Shown: positions 37,347 to 47,800, numbered from the stretch's first letter. The stretch is 64,000 bases of DNA from Rhizobium sp. L51/94 (GCF_019355555.1 NZ_CP072141.1:1234001-1298000), one strand, 5' to 3'. The notes: generated by a model not told the origin, from the letters alone. Program-made: numbers and translations.

Positions 37347-37958
37347 TTACAGGAGCGGCATCTTCGGCATGTCGTCGAGCGCGATGAAGCCGTCGTGGTT
37401 GCGGTCCATCCGGTCGAAGAGCTTGGCCATGGCGGCTTCGGCCTCGGCCTTGCTGATCTGGCCGTTCTGGTCGGTGTCGATGCGCTTGAACAGCATCTCG
37501 CCCATCATGCCGCCGCGCATGCCCTTGCCGTGGCGACCTTCGCCGCGCGGGCCGTCCTTGCCGTCACGCGGAGGCTTGCCGCCTTCATCGTCGTTCATCG
37601 CCTGGTCAGGCTTTGCCTTGTCCTTGTTGTCTTCCATCATCTTCTTGCGCTCTTCCCACATCGCCTTCATCTGGGTCTTGCGGTACTCGCGGTATTCACC
37701 GGGCGTGATGGAGCCATCCTTGTTGGTGTCGATGGCATCGAACAGCTTGTCGGCGCCGGCTGTCGCCTCGTCCTTGGAGATCTTCATGTCGCCGTTGGTA
37801 TCGAACTGCTGCAGCATGCGCACGAAGATGACTTCAGGGGGAATACGAGGGCCGTGACGTCCACCCATGTGATGGCCGTTGGCTGCAAAAGTTGCCGCCG
37901 CGCCGCCAAGGAGGAGGGTTGCGGACATTGCCGTAATGAGAATTTTCTTCCCGATCAT
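37347..37958 (-). CDS. Secreted EF-hand calcium-binding protein
   Basis: A 203-residue exported protein: signal peptide about 1-26 (KKILITAMSATLLLGGAAATFA), then four EF-hand loops, DTNGDMKISKDE, DTNKDGSITPGE, DTDQNGQISKAE and DRNHDGFIALDD. Between hands 2 and 3 is a charged Gly/Asp/Lys-rich linker with GRHGKGMRGG. ATG 37958 follows AAAGGAAA. It is probably a periplasmic Ca2+ buffer or sensor; no enzymatic domain is seen. Confidence 0.88.
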   Translation of the reverse strand: MIGKKILITAMSATLLLGGAAATFAANGHHMGGRHGPRIPPEVIFVRMLQQFDTNGDMKISKDEATAGADKLFDAIDTNKDGSITPGEYREYRKTQMKAMWEERKKMMEDNKDKAKPDQAMNDDEGGKPPRDGKDGPRGEGRHGKGMRGGMMGEMLFKRIDTDQNGQISKAEAEAAMAKLFDRMDRNHDGFIALDDMPKMPLL

Positions 37959-38072
37959 TGGGTGTTTCCTTTGGTTGCCGTGGTGACTACTCAAAGGTAG
38001 GGCGGCGGACCCGAAACACCCAGTTAAACATCGGTAAGATGGATGAAACTTTTGTAATTAAAGCAGTTTTCG

Positions 38073-38777
38073 TCAGACGAGCGCCGACAGGAACGCTGTC
38101 AGATCGTCTGTGATGTAGTCGATGTGCTGGTCGTCGTCGCTGTGGCGCTCCCACCATTCGGTGAAACTGCCTTCGACATTCTGAGGCACCATCAGCACGG
38201 TTTTCATGCCCAGTGCCTTAGGTACAGTCAGGTTGCGCGGCAGGTCTTCGAACATGGCAGCGTTTTGCATGTCGATCTTGTGCAGGCCGGCAAACTTGTC
38301 ATAGGTGCCGGCAGCCGGTTTCGGCAGATAGTCTGCCGCGACGATATCGAAGATGTCGTCGAAATGGTCGAGGATGCCAAGCGCTCCGGCCGTATCCTGC
38401 GCGTGCTTGACGCTGCCGTTGGTGAAGATGAACTTGCGGCCAGGCAGCGCCTTGATGGCGGCGGCAAGCGCCGGCTGCGGCGTAAGACCGGTATAGTCGA
38501 TCGCATGCGCCTTTTCGAGAAAGTCGTCGGGGTCTACGCCGTGATGCAGCATCAGCCCCTGCAGCGTGGTGCCGTGTTCCAGATAATACTGCTTCTGCAG
38601 TTTGCGCGCCGAAGCCCTGTCCGTCTTTAGCAGATCCGCGACATAGCTCGTCATGTTGACATCGACCTGCGAAAACAGGTCGACATTGTGCGGGTAGAGC
38701 GTGTTGTCGAGATCGAATACCCAATCACGGATATCAGCGAAATCGGCGGCGGCGGGCATGTTTCTTGGCTGTGTCAT
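38073..38777 (-). CDS. HAD-family pyrimidine 5'-nucleotidase-like hydrolase
   Basis: A 234-residue HAD phosphatase with nucleophile motif DLDNTLYP at about residues 22-29, motif II FTNGS, and the acidic motif MFEDLPRNL. The arrangement matches the SDT1/YjjG-like pyrimidine nucleotidase group. It lies 52 bp downstream of argB, its usual rhizobial neighbour. ATG 38777 is favoured over 38819. Substrate not determined. Confidence 0.88.
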   Translation of the reverse strand: MTQPRNMPAAADFADIRDWVFDLDNTLYPHNVDLFSQVDVNMTSYVADLLKTDRASARKLQKQYYLEHGTTLQGLMLHHGVDPDDFLEKAHAIDYTGLTPQPALAAAIKALPGRKFIFTNGSVKHAQDTAGALGILDHFDDIFDIVAADYLPKPAAGTYDKFAGLHKIDMQNAAMFEDLPRNLTVPKALGMKTVLMVPQNVEGSFTEWWERHSDDDQHIDYITDDLTAFLSALV

Positions 38778-38829
38778 GGCCGCCCTTATGCCATGCGCCA
38801 GCCTGCCGGCAAACCGCATTTTATCGTGA

Positions 38830-39717
38830 TCAGGGAATGATCAGCGTGCCCGCGCCATGCTCCGTGAAGATTTCGAGCAGCACCGAATGGGCGGTCTTGC
38901 CATTGAGGATGACGACACCCTGAACGCCGGCCTGGATTGCCTCGATGCAGGTCTCCACCTTGGGAATCATGCCGCCGGAGATGGTGCCGTCCTTGATCAG
39001 CGCCTGTGCCTGGGCCACCGTCAGTTCCTTGATCAGTTCCTTGTTCTTGTCCAGCACGCCCGGAACGTCAGTCAGGAACAGCAGGCGCGTCGCATTCAGC
39101 GCCCCGGCGATAGCGCCGGCAAAGGTATCCGCGTTGATGTTGTAGGTGGCGCCATCGCGACCGGGGGCGACCGGTGCGATGACCGGGATCATCTCCGACT
39201 TGGCGAGCAGGTCGAGCAGCGTACGGTCGACTTCGACGACCTCGCCGACGAAGCCCAAATCCAGCACCCGCTCGATATGCGAGTCCGGATCGACGATGGT
39301 CTTCTTGGCCTTTTCGGCAAACACCATGTTGCCGTCCTTGCCGCAAAGACCGATTGCCCATTCGCCGGTCTGGTTGATGAGAGCGACGATTTCCTTGTTG
39401 ATGGAACCGGCGAGTACCATTTCGACGATCTCGACCGTCTTGCGATCGGTCACGCGCAGGCCGCCTTCGAATTTCGATTCGATGCCCATCTTGGTCAGCA
39501 TCGCACCGATCTGCGGGCCGCCGCCGTGTACGACGATCGGGTTGACGCCGGACTGCTTGAGCAGGGCGATATCGGCCGCGAATGCCTTGCCGAGTTCCGC
39601 ATCGCCCATGGCATGGCCGCCATATTTTACCACGATCGTCTTGTTTTCGTAGCGCTGCATGAACGGCAGGGCTTTTGCCAGCAGGCGTGCCTGCAGTTCG
39701 TTTTCGGATTCGGCCAT
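38830..39717 (-). CDS. argB: Acetylglutamate kinase
   Basis: A 295-residue amino-acid kinase making N-acetylglutamyl phosphate in arginine biosynthesis. [23 protein letters not shown] and the C-terminal [10 protein letters not shown] are family signatures. The length and C-terminus suggest the arginine-sensitive hexameric type. Normally yihA lies directly upstream in rhizobia; here an ECF-sigma cassette separates them. Confidence 0.96.
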   Translation of the reverse strand: MAESENELQARLLAKALPFMQRYENKTIVVKYGGHAMGDAELGKAFAADIALLKQSGVNPIVVHGGGPQIGAMLTKMGIESKFEGGLRVTDRKTVEIVEMVLAGSINKEIVALINQTGEWAIGLCGKDGNMVFAEKAKKTIVDPDSHIERVLDLGFVGEVVEVDRTLLDLLAKSEMIPVIAPVAPGRDGATYNINADTFAGAIAGALNATRLLFLTDVPGVLDKNKELIKELTVAQAQALIKDGTISGGMIPKVETCIEAIQAGVQGVVILNGKTAHSVLLEIFTEHGAGTLIIP

Positions 39718-39902
39718 GACACACCCCGCTGAAATTGTTCGAGGGGTTTTATCTCAAGTTTTTGACAGAGGGAATAACGTCGAGGCGATAAGTTTTGATC
39801 GGGAAATCCACCGCGAGGAAGGTGCCTGAAGTGTTATTCGTCTTGCCCGGCCGCTCAAACATCCTAATATGACGGTATTGGGAACGGGAGCGGGGATCAT
39901 GG

Positions 39903-40442
39903 ATGGCCACTGACGATATAGCCACCCTCGTCAGCCGCGTTGCAATGCGTGACCAGAGTGCGTTTTCCGAACTTTATAAGAAGACAAGCCCGAAACTATT
40001 TGCCGTTTGTTTGCGTATCCTGAAAGACAGGACAGATGCGGAAGAAGTTCTTCAGGAAGTCTTCGTCCGGATATGGCAGCGTGCAGATCGTTTCGTCGCG
40101 TCGGAAAACCCGGCAATGGGGTGGCTGACGTCGATCGCCCGCAATCGGTCCATCGACGCCATCCGGGCTCGCAAGCCCGTGGCGGACGAGATCGACGCGG
40201 TGTATGATCTGGCTGACGACGAGCCCGATCCGGAGACGCAGGCTGTCATCAAGGGCGAGGGCAGGCGCATCGATCTCTGCATGGAAACCCTGGAGGACGG
40301 CCGCGCCCAGGCAGTTCGCAGTGCCTACGTCGAGGGACTGAGCTATCAGGAACTCGCCGATCAATACGCAGTGCCTTTGAATACCATGCGCACATGGCTG
40401 CGCCGAAGCCTGATCAAACTGAGAGAGTGCATGGACCGATGA
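39903..40442 (+). CDS. ECF sigma factor (RpoE-like)
   Basis: A 179-residue group-4 sigma factor. Region 2 (FSELYKKTSPKLFAVCLRIL ... GWLTSIARNRSIDAIRARKP) and region 4 (SYQELADQYAVPLNTMRTWLRRSL) are both complete. It recognises ECF promoters when released from its anti-sigma factor. The anti-sigma gene starts within its stop codon. It may control its own promoter and the downstream fasciclin gene; no consensus could be fixed by eye. Confidence 0.93.
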   Translation: MATDDIATLVSRVAMRDQSAFSELYKKTSPKLFAVCLRILKDRTDAEEVLQEVFVRIWQRADRFVASENPAMGWLTSIARNRSIDAIRARKPVADEIDAVYDLADDEPDPETQAVIKGEGRRIDLCMETLEDGRAQAVRSAYVEGLSYQELADQYAVPLNTMRTWLRRSLIKLRECMDR

Positions 40443-41161
40443 GTTCACCCGATCAAAGCAAGGGAGGCCGCTCCCGCGACGAGGTACTGGCCGGCGAATA
40501 CGTGCTGGGTGTTCTGTCGCTGGAAGACCGGCAGAAGGTCGAGACGCGCATGCGCAGCGATCGCCCCTTTGCGGCGATCGTCAACCGCTGGGAACAGAAC
40601 CTGTCGTCGTTCAACGACGAATACGAAGCGATCTTGCCGCCGGCATCGGTGTTTCCGAAGGTCGAAAAACGGATTTTCGGCGAACGCCCAAAGCGCCGCG
40701 GCGGCGTCTGGAACTCGCTCCCGGTCTGGCGCGGGCTGACGCTTGCCTCGCTCGTGCTGGCTGCCGGTGCGATTTTCTACGATGCAAACGGTGGTCTGAA
40801 GGTCGGGTCCGGCTCCAGGCGGATGGTGGCCGACCTCGCGGTCCCCGCCAGCGTCAACGGTGCCCTCAACCTTGTTGCAAGCTACGACACTTCAAGCGGA
40901 CGCCTGAAGATAACGCCGGTTGCAGCAGCGCAGACCGAAAAGAAATCGCTGGAGCTATGGTTGATCAAGGGCAGCGACCCAGCAAAAGCACTGGGCGTTC
41001 TGCCCCAGAGCGGCGAGGGCGAAATCGCCGTGCCAGCCAATATGCGCAGCCAGTTTGGCGAAGGCGCCACCATCGCCATCAGCGTCGAGCCCTTCGGTGG
41101 GTCACCATCCGGCGCGCCGACCGGACCCGTTATCGCTGCGGGTAAAACCCGTAGCCTTTAG
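40439..41161 (+). CDS. Membrane anti-sigma factor (RskA/ChrR-like)
   Basis: A 240-residue protein with a cytoplasmic N-terminal anti-sigma domain (DEVLAGEYVLGVLSLEDRQKVE), one transmembrane helix at about residues 98-113 (RGLTLASLVLAAGAIFY) and a periplasmic RskA-type C-terminal domain (LELWLIKGSDPAKALGVLP). No zinc-binding HxxxCxxC is present. It starts at ATG 40439 overlapping the sigma stop. Signal probably arises outside the inner membrane; release by regulated proteolysis is family knowledge. Confidence 0.88.
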   Translation: MSSPDQSKGGRSRDEVLAGEYVLGVLSLEDRQKVETRMRSDRPFAAIVNRWEQNLSSFNDEYEAILPPASVFPKVEKRIFGERPKRRGGVWNSLPVWRGLTLASLVLAAGAIFYDANGGLKVGSGSRRMVADLAVPASVNGALNLVASYDTSSGRLKITPVAAAQTEKKSLELWLIKGSDPAKALGVLPQSGEGEIAVPANMRSQFGEGATIAISVEPFGGSPSGAPTGPVIAAGKTRSL

Positions 41162-41371
41162 TCATTTCCCCAGATTGTCGACACCATGCGCCGCGAACTC
41201 CAGTGTTTGCGGCGTTTTTCGTGGTTTTTACGTTTCATTTGAATTCGTTAAAAATCAGCGAGCAGTTTGAAACTGTTTTCAGGAGCGTTCCGTACTACCA
41301 GTGTCCCCGGCGGATAGGGCACAAGCCCAGGTGAGTTGGATCGGGGATATAAGAGGAAGAGGAATCAGATC

Positions 41372-41929
41372 ATGATGAAGACCACGCTTCGCATTGCCGC
41401 TCTGGCCGTCGCATTGTCCGCAGCCACCGGCGCAGCTTACGCCAAGGACCCTATGGTCGGCGGCGCAAAGATGTACGCCTCGAAGAACATCATCGAAAAC
41501 GCCGTCAACTCGAAAGACCACACGACGCTTGTTGCCGCTGTAAAGGCTGCAGGCCTCGTAGAAACGCTGGAAGGCAAAGGCCCTTTCACCGTATTTGCCC
41601 CGACCAATGAAGCATTTGCAAAACTCCCGGCCGGCACGGTCGAAACCCTGCTGAAGCCTGAAAACAAGGCCAAGCTCGTCAAGATCCTCACCTGCCACGT
41701 CGTCTCCGGCGACATCATGGCATCCGCTGTCAAGAAGATGGTCAAGGACGCCGGTGGCGAATACGACATCAAGACTGTCGGCGGCTGCGTGATCAAGGCC
41801 ATGACAAAGGGCAGCAAGGTTACGCTGACCGACGAAGCCGGCGGCACGGCCCATGTCACCATCGCCGACGTCAAGCAGTCCAACGGCGAAATTCACGTCA
41901 TCGACGCAGTTCTGCTGCCGAAGATGTAA
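41372..41929 (+). CDS. Secreted fasciclin (FAS1) domain protein
   Basis: A 185-residue exported protein: signal peptide about 1-24 ([15 protein letters not shown]), then one FAS1 domain with [40 protein letters not shown] and [15 protein letters not shown]1 proteins act in adhesion or envelope interactions; S. meliloti relatives (Nex18/fasciclin) matter in symbiosis. The start follows AGGAAGAGGA. It is the third gene of the sigma/anti-sigma cassette and a likely target. Confidence 0.9.
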   Translation: MMKTTLRIAALAVALSAATGAAYAKDPMVGGAKMYASKNIIENAVNSKDHTTLVAAVKAAGLVETLEGKGPFTVFAPTNEAFAKLPAGTVETLLKPENKAKLVKILTCHVVSGDIMASAVKKMVKDAGGEYDIKTVGGCVIKAMTKGSKVTLTDEAGGTAHVTIADVKQSNGEIHVIDAVLLPKM

Positions 41930-41944
41930 TCAACATCGACTTCG

Positions 41945-41985
41945 AAGGCCGTCGCTCCGGTAATTCACCGCGCGGCGGCCTTTTT
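41945..41985 (+). terminator. Intrinsic terminator after the fasciclin gene
   Basis: Inverted repeat AAGGCCGTCGC/GCGGCGGCCTT (41945-41955, 41972-41982, one G-T pair) followed by TTTTT, 15 bp after the stop. Confidence 0.85.
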
Positions 41986-41998
41986 GCGTTCAGTCACG

Positions 41999-42658
41999 TC
42001 AGGCGCCGTAGCCGACAGTTTCGATGATTGCCTGGCGGAGGTCATCCATACCTTCGTTCTCTTCGGAAGAGGTCGGTATGATGCCGGGGAAGCAGGCCGG
42101 GCGCTTGCGGGTCATCTCGGCTGCCTCGGCAACAACCCTCGGCACGCCGGCGTCCTTGATCTTGTCCGTCTTAGTGAGAACGATCTGGTAGGAAACGGCA
42201 GCCTTGTCGAGCAGGGCCATGACGTCTTCGTCGTTCTTCTTGATGCCATGGCGGGAATCGATCAGCACGTAGACGCGCTTCAGCGTCGCCCGGCCGCGCA
42301 GGTAGTCGAATACCAGCCTTGTCCAGGCATCGACATTGTCCTTCGGCGCCTTCGCATAGCCGTAGCCAGGCATGTCCACCAGCGCCATCGGCGGCAGGTC
42401 GCCGGCTTCCCCGGAATAGCCGTCGGGCACGAAATAGTTGAGTTCCTGTGTCCGGCCCGGCGTGTTTGATGTCCGGGCAAGCCCATGGTGGCCGACGAGC
42501 GCATTGATCAGCGACGACTTGCCGACATTCGAGCGTCCCGCAAAGGCAATCTCCGGCGGGCCTTCCGGCGGCAGGAACTTCATCGAGGGCACGCCACGAA
42601 TGAAAATCCAGGGGCGGCCGAACAACGGCTTTTCGGTGGGTACGGGTGCTTCGGCCAT
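41999..42658 (-). CDS. yihA: Ribosome biogenesis GTPase YihA/YsxC (EngB)
   Basis: A 219-residue TRAFAC GTPase for 50S subunit assembly. G1 GRSNVGKSS is at about residues 41-49, G3 DMPGYG and G4 TKTDKI follow. A terminator separates it from yidC upstream on the same strand, so it may have its own promoter. Confidence 0.94.
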   Translation of the reverse strand: MAEAPVPTEKPLFGRPWIFIRGVPSMKFLPPEGPPEIAFAGRSNVGKSSLINALVGHHGLARTSNTPGRTQELNYFVPDGYSGEAGDLPPMALVDMPGYGYAKAPKDNVDAWTRLVFDYLRGRATLKRVYVLIDSRHGIKKNDEDVMALLDKAAVSYQIVLTKTDKIKDAGVPRVVAEAAEMTRKRPACFPGIIPTSSEENEGMDDLRQAIIETVGYGA

Positions 42659-42755
42659 GGCTCGCGATCGTTTGTTGATGGTTTGGCTTCACGGTTTTGG
42701 CAGCCGATGTCAAGACTTGCCGCTCTTGGGACAAAGGCCCCCCGCGTTGAAAAAG

Positions 42756-42781
42756 AAAACCCCGGACTAAGCCGGGGTTTT
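42756..42781 (-). terminator. Intrinsic terminator downstream of yidC
   Basis: Perfect inverted repeat AAAACCCCGG-ACTAAG-CCGGGGTTTT, six bases beyond the yidC stop on the minus strand, with the T-run in the transcript. Confidence 0.85.
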
Positions 42782-42786
42782 CAAGG

Positions 42787-44601
42787 CTATTTCGTTTCCG
42801 CCGGTTTCTTCCGCTTGAACAACCCGCGCATATTGTCGAACAGCTCGACCTTGGCACCGTGGCGCCGCATGATGATCGCCTGCTGAATCACGGACAGCGT
42901 GTTGTTCCAGGCCCAGTAGATAACCAGGCCGGCCGGGAAGCTCGACAGCATGAACATGAATACCAGCGGCATCCAGTTGAAGATCATTGCCTGCGTCGGA
43001 TCGGGCGGCGTCGGGTTCATGCGCATCTGCAGGAACATGGTCACGCCCATGATCATCGGCCAGACGCCAAGATGCAGGATGGTCGGGGCCTCGAACGGCA
43101 GCAGGCCGAACAGGTTGACGATAGACGTCGGGTCGGGCGCCGACAGGTCGCGAATCCAGCCGAAGAACGGTGCATGCCGCATCTCGATGGTGATGTAGAT
43201 GACCTTGTAGAGCGAGAAGAAGATCGGGATCTGCAGGGCGATCGGCCAGCAGCCGGCGACCGGGTTGATCTTCTCTTCCTTGTAGAGCTTCATCGTGGCC
43301 TGCTGCAGGCCCATCTTGTCGTCGCCGAACTTTTCCTTCAGCTCAGCCATGCGTGGCTGCATCTTCTTCATGTTGGCCATCGACGCGTATTGCTTGCTGG
43401 CCAGCGGGAAGAACAGGAGCTTGACGACGATGGTCGTGCAGAGGATGGCGACGCCGAAGTTGCCGAAGTAGCGGAAGAAGAAGTCCATCAGCTTGAACAT
43501 CGGCTTGGTCAGGAAGTAGAACCAGCCCCAGTCGATCAGGCGGTCGAAGCGCGGGATCGAGTAGCTTTCCTCGTAGCGGTCGATGACAGGCACTTCCTTG
43601 GCGCCGGCAAAGACGAGGTTCTTGAGGTCGACGGACTGTCCGGCAGCGATGCTGATGGCATCCTGCTTGTAGTCAGCCTGGTAGCGGGGCTGGCCATCGG
43701 TAAAATGCGAGAAGCGGGCATCGTAGGGGGTCGTCTGCGGCGGCACGATGGTGGCTGCCCAGTACTTGTCGGTAAAGCCGAGCCAGCCGGTGGTTGCCTT
43801 TGCCGGGGTTGTCGGTTCCTTGTCGACAGCCGTGTACTTGGTTTCCAGCAGGCCGTCGTCGCCGATTACGCCGATGAAGCCTTCGTGCAGCACGTAGGCA
43901 GACGGCGTTGTAGGCAAGCTGTAGCGGATGACGCGACCGTAACTGGCAACCGAGACCGGCTGCTGGCTGGCATTGGTGATCTTGTCTGCAACCGTGAACA
44001 TGTAGTGGTCGTCGACGGAGATCGTACGCGAGAAAGTCAGTCCCTTGTCATTGGTGTAGGTCAGCGTCACCGGCGTCTTGTCGGTGAGCTTTGCACCTTC
44101 AGGTGCCGTCCAGACGGTCGAAGGGCCAGGAACAGCGCCGGTCTTGTCGTCACCGATGTAGCCGAGTTCGGCGAAGTAGCCGTCCTTTGTTTCGGCCGGA
44201 CTGAACAGCGTGATGATCGGGCTCATGTTGTCGACCGTCTCATGGTACGACTTGAGACGAAGGTCATCCAGGCGCCCGCCGGCCAGATTGATCGAGCCGA
44301 GAAGCGATGTGGTCTCGATGGCGACACGCGGCGTTTTTGCCAGCGCCTGCTGCAGCGTCATGGTGCCGATGGCGGCCTGGCCGGAAACGGGGGCGCCAGC
44401 GGTGGTGTTGGTGCCGGGGGTCGGTGCCGCTGCGGTGCCGTTCGGCTGAACCTGCTGCGTCGTCTGCTGCTGCGCCTTGAGGGCCGCATCGGCCTTGCGC
44501 TGCGCTTCGATGCGCGGGTTCATATAGAAGAACTGCCACCCGAGGACGATCACCACCGACAGGGCGATCGCGATGAAGTAATTGCGGTTCTTTTCCATCA
44601 T
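42787..44601 (-). CDS. yidC: Membrane protein insertase YidC
   Basis: A 604-residue inner-membrane insertase. It has an N-terminal helix (about 7-24), a Pro/Thr-rich linker, a large periplasmic domain and the C-terminal Oxa1 domain of five helices ([33 protein letters not shown] region, then [20 protein letters not shown]). The start ATG overlaps the rnpA stop (ATGA); a second ATG one codon downstream is equally spaced from AGGAAAG. Part of rpmH-rnpA-yidC. Confidence 0.96.
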   Translation of the reverse strand: MMEKNRNYFIAIALSVVIVLGWQFFYMNPRIEAQRKADAALKAQQQTTQQVQPNGTAAAPTPGTNTTAGAPVSGQAAIGTMTLQQALAKTPRVAIETTSLLGSINLAGGRLDDLRLKSYHETVDNMSPIITLFSPAETKDGYFAELGYIGDDKTGAVPGPSTVWTAPEGAKLTDKTPVTLTYTNDKGLTFSRTISVDDHYMFTVADKITNASQQPVSVASYGRVIRYSLPTTPSAYVLHEGFIGVIGDDGLLETKYTAVDKEPTTPAKATTGWLGFTDKYWAATIVPPQTTPYDARFSHFTDGQPRYQADYKQDAISIAAGQSVDLKNLVFAGAKEVPVIDRYEESYSIPRFDRLIDWGWFYFLTKPMFKLMDFFFRYFGNFGVAILCTTIVVKLLFFPLASKQYASMANMKKMQPRMAELKEKFGDDKMGLQQATMKLYKEEKINPVAGCWPIALQIPIFFSLYKVIYITIEMRHAPFFGWIRDLSAPDPTSIVNLFGLLPFEAPTILHLGVWPMIMGVTMFLQMRMNPTPPDPTQAMIFNWMPLVFMFMLSSFPAGLVIYWAWNNTLSVIQQAIIMRRHGAKVELFDNMRGLFKRKKPAETK

Positions 44602-44990
44602 TCTTTCCTGGAGCGGTCCGGTTGCGACCGGCGGTGTTTCGGCATGGCTTCAAAGCGGGCTGACAACTCCCGGGCCAGCGCTTCGAAGGGCGCAGTCAAT
44701 ACATCGCGGCGCGCGACAACCACATAGTCGTGTCCCGGCTGCATTGCAAACCCGGCCTTCAGCCGTACCGCTTCTTTCAGGCGGCGGCGCATGCGGTTGC
44801 GCTCGACGGCATTGCCATGTTTTTTGGTGACAGTGAAACCGACGCGTGGCGGCTCATCAGGCAGGGCGCGATCGAGCGCCTCGACCAGAAAGAAATTGCC
44901 CCGTCGTTTCTCTCCCACGCGCACGGCAAGAAACTGCGGCCGGCTTTTCAGCCGCCCGACAGTTTTGGTATTGGGTCGTTTATTCGTCAT
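44598..44990 (-). CDS. rnpA: Ribonuclease P protein component
   Basis: A 130-residue basic protein that supports the RNase P RNA in tRNA 5' processing. The RNR motif ([17 protein letters not shown]) is complete. It lies downstream of rpmH and overlaps yidC by 4 bp, the classic arrangement. Confidence 0.94.
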   Translation of the reverse strand: MTNKRPNTKTVGRLKSRPQFLAVRVGEKRRGNFFLVEALDRALPDEPPRVGFTVTKKHGNAVERNRMRRRLKEAVRLKAGFAMQPGHDYVVVARRDVLTAPFEALARELSARFEAMPKHRRSQPDRSRKE

Positions 44991-45023
44991 TCGCCCGCCA
45001 TCGCGACAGGGCCTATTCGGCGA

Positions 45024-45158
45024 TTAAGCCGAAAGACGCTTGCGACCGCGGCCACGCCGGGCGATGATGACCTTGCGGCCGCCCTTTGTTGCCATACGAG
45101 CACGAAAACCGTGGCGACGAGCGCGAACGAGCTTCGATGGTTGGTAGGTACGCTTCAT
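45024..45158 (-). CDS. rpmH: 50S ribosomal protein L34
   Basis: A 44-residue highly basic protein reading [21 protein letters not shown] then [23 protein letters not shown], unmistakably L34. ATG is at 45158 and TAA at 45024-45026 on the minus strand. It heads the rpmH-rnpA-yidC cluster. Confidence 0.97.
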   Translation of the reverse strand: MKRTYQPSKLVRARRHGFRARMATKGGRKVIIARRGRGRKRLSA

Positions 45159-45603
45159 TTATTTTAACACCGCGGAGTGCGGCCCTTCTTGGGTTTGCAT
45201 AGTGCAAGGAGCGTTGTTGGACGCACGGAAGTAGCCCGCTAGGCAGGCTCCGAAACCGGACGTGCGGCGGCTTATAGGGATGAAGGCCGGAAAAGTCAAT
45301 TATCGGGCCCGGGATTCACAGTTTGCAGCAACGCATGCCGCCAGTGTCGATTTCGCGCGCACTCCATACTTTGGAGGCGCCCCGGATTTTCCGCCAATGC
45401 TGCGCACGCGAAGAGCTGATATAATCCGTTCGGCGTGAAGCTGATGTATAATGTCTTAACTTACCAATTGGCGCCAATAGAGGCAAGTTTATCTCGTATT
45501 TTATATTTCAATATAGGAAAGGCTACCTTAACGATTGGCCTCGATAATACAAAATGAATGGGCTCTCCTGTTTTGAAGCCCATATATTTTGGGGGGTATT
45601 TAG
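45159..45603. other. Divergent intergenic region rpmH / chemoreceptor
   Basis: 445 bp without a gene I can support. The part near rpmH should hold its promoter. The AT-richer right part (45440-45603) leads into the receptor gene and ends in GGGGGG, a probable ribosome-binding site about 8 bp before its TTG start. No clear inverted repeats or RNA motif recognised. Confidence 0.5.
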
Positions 45604-47616
45604 TTGAAAATCCGTGGCAAGATCAATTTGCTCGTTGCTGTCATGGCAGGCGCAGCAATGCTTATAGGCGCGACCGCGCTGTTTGCCATAAACCAGTATG
45701 ACAGCCAACTGAGGATATATGAACGCGCTTCGACCCGCGCTTATCTCGGTGAGCGCCTCAACCGTTATGTCACGGCGGTCGTCATGGAAAGTCGAGGCAT
45801 CTACGGCGCCCCCGATATCAAATCCGCCAAGGGCTTTGCCGACGGACTAACTGCCGATCTCGTCGAAATCGACAAGATCATCGCCAAGTGGGCGCCGCTG
45901 GTGCCGGAAGGCCAGAAGGCCGATTTCGCTAAGCTGCTCGATAAGTCCAAGGAGTTCAACGGGTTCCGTAGCGAGACCGTGCGGTTGCTTTTGGCGGAGG
46001 GGCCGCCTGCAGCCAACAAGCAAGGCAATAACGAAGACAATCGCGCCAATCGCAAAGCTTTTCAGGCCGACATCGACGCCGTCGTGAAGGCCGACACGCA
46101 GGAACTGACCGCTGTCCGTGCCGACATCGATTCGTTTGGCGACATGATTTTCTGGGTGGTGCTCGCAGCCACCGGCCTTGGTATCGTCAGCGGCATTGGC
46201 TTTGGCCTCTATATCGGCACAAACCATCTGACGCGCCCGATCAACAAGGTCACCGATACCATCAAGCAGGTGGCAGGTGGCGATTTCAACGTCGACGTTC
46301 CCTATGTCGGTCGCGGCGATGAGATCGGCGACATGGCAGCGGCCGTCGAGGTGTTCAAGCAGAGCGGCCTTGCGGTCCAGCGCATGCATTCCGACGAGGC
46401 AGTGCTGCGCGCCAAGAGCGACGATCTGCAGTCGGGCATGTCGCATGTGGTGGCCTCGGCTGCTGCGGGGGATTTCAGCCGCCGGATCAAAAAGACCTAC
46501 AACGACGAAAATCTCGATCGCTTCGCACGCAACGTCAACGAGCTTGTCGCTAGCGTCGATGCGGGGATCACGGAGACCCGACGCGTCATCGCCGAACTCG
46601 CTGCCGGCGACCTGACGCAGACCATGCGCGGCACCTATCAGGGTGCATTTGCCGAACTCCAGCAAAACGTCAACGCGACCCTGTCGACACTGCAGGACAC
46701 CATGCGCGAGGTTCGCGACACGACGAGTTCGATCCATGGCAATGCCAACGAACTGCGCGTTGCCGGCGACGATCTTGCCAAGCGCACCGAGCAGCAGGCT
46801 GCAGCCCTCGAGGAAACTTCGGCGGCGCTCGACGAGATCACTGCCGTGGTGCAGAACTCGACCACCCGCGCCCAGGAGGCCAGCATCATGGCCACCGAGG
46901 CCAAGGACAACACTGCGAGATCCGGCATTGTCGTGCGCAATGCAGTCGATGCGATGGGCCGCATCGAGCAGGCATCGCGCGAAATCAGCCAGATCATCAA
47001 TGTCATCGATGAGATTGCCTTCCAGACCAACCTGCTGGCGCTCAATGCAGGGGTGGAAGCTGCCCGGGCAGGCGAGGCTGGCAAAGGCTTTGCCGTCGTC
47101 GCCCAGGAGGTGCGCGAACTGGCCCAGCGCTCCGCAAAGGCAGCCAAGGACATCAAGGGGTTGATCACCAAATCGGGCAGCGAGGTGCAGGCCGGCGTCA
47201 AGTTGGTGCAGGAAACCGGTGAAGCACTCGGCGACATCGAAACCCGCGTGCTGGCGATCAACGACCATATCCATTCGATCGCCACCTCGGCGCGTGAACA
47301 GGCAACCGGTCTTGCCGAGGTCAACACCGCCGTCAACCAGATGGACCAGGTGACGCAGCAGAATGCCGCCATGGTCGAGGAAACGTCGGCGGCAACCCAC
47401 AAGCTCACCGCCGAAGCCGACAGCCTCGTGCGGCTCGTTGCTGGCTTCAAGGTCACCGGCGCTCGCAATATCGCTCCGGCCGTTGCGCGTCTGGACACGC
47501 GCCGCCCGGCAGCCGCTCCGCCTCGCCAGATGGCTGTATCAGGTTCCCGCATGATGTCCGGAGGACGCGGCGGTGCGGCGGCCCAGCCCGCTTCTCAGGA
47601 ATGGGAAGAATTCTGA
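45604..47616 (+). CDS. Transmembrane methyl-accepting chemotaxis protein
   Basis: A 670-residue chemoreceptor. TM1 lies at about residues 9-29 and a periplasmic helical sensor domain at 30-180. TM2 is at about 180-203. HAMP and a second HAMP-like module (about 205-360) lead to the signalling domain with tip [21 protein letters not shown]. It ends in EWEEF, an xWxxF pentapeptide of the kind that tethers CheR/CheB. It starts at TTG 45604 behind a G-run. Ligand unknown. Confidence 0.93.
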   Translation: MKIRGKINLLVAVMAGAAMLIGATALFAINQYDSQLRIYERASTRAYLGERLNRYVTAVVMESRGIYGAPDIKSAKGFADGLTADLVEIDKIIAKWAPLVPEGQKADFAKLLDKSKEFNGFRSETVRLLLAEGPPAANKQGNNEDNRANRKAFQADIDAVVKADTQELTAVRADIDSFGDMIFWVVLAATGLGIVSGIGFGLYIGTNHLTRPINKVTDTIKQVAGGDFNVDVPYVGRGDEIGDMAAAVEVFKQSGLAVQRMHSDEAVLRAKSDDLQSGMSHVVASAAAGDFSRRIKKTYNDENLDRFARNVNELVASVDAGITETRRVIAELAAGDLTQTMRGTYQGAFAELQQNVNATLSTLQDTMREVRDTTSSIHGNANELRVAGDDLAKRTEQQAAALEETSAALDEITAVVQNSTTRAQEASIMATEAKDNTARSGIVVRNAVDAMGRIEQASREISQIINVIDEIAFQTNLLALNAGVEAARAGEAGKGFAVVAQEVRELAQRSAKAAKDIKGLITKSGSEVQAGVKLVQETGEALGDIETRVLAINDHIHSIATSAREQATGLAEVNTAVNQMDQVTQQNAAMVEETSAATHKLTAEADSLVRLVAGFKVTGARNIAPAVARLDTRRPAAAPPRQMAVSGSRMMSGGRGGAAAQPASQEWEEF

Positions 47617-47642
47617 TCGCACGCAGGCTTTAACGTTCGCCC

Positions 47643-47672
47643 AGGCGCGGCACCCGGTGCCGCGCCTTTTTT
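47643..47672 (+). terminator. Intrinsic terminator after the chemoreceptor gene
   Basis: Perfect 11-bp inverted repeat AGGCGCGGCAC-CCG-GTGCCGCGCCT followed by TTTTT, 26 bp after the stop. Confidence 0.9.
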
Positions 47673-47800
47673 CATCGGTCTGCCACCTTCATAAGGACGG
47701 CCGCGTTACGATGGCGCATTGAAGACACCGGCAAAAACTCTTATCGTATTGCCTAATTGACCAAGGCAATCTGCATTGCCGCTGAATGGGATGGCCGGAA

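Noticed and set aside
42859..44727. Long plus-strand open frame (about 620 codons) opposite yidC
   Set aside because: Antisense to a certain gene; composition (Arg/His/Asp rich) is that of a GC-rich shadow frame, and there is no recognisable domain.
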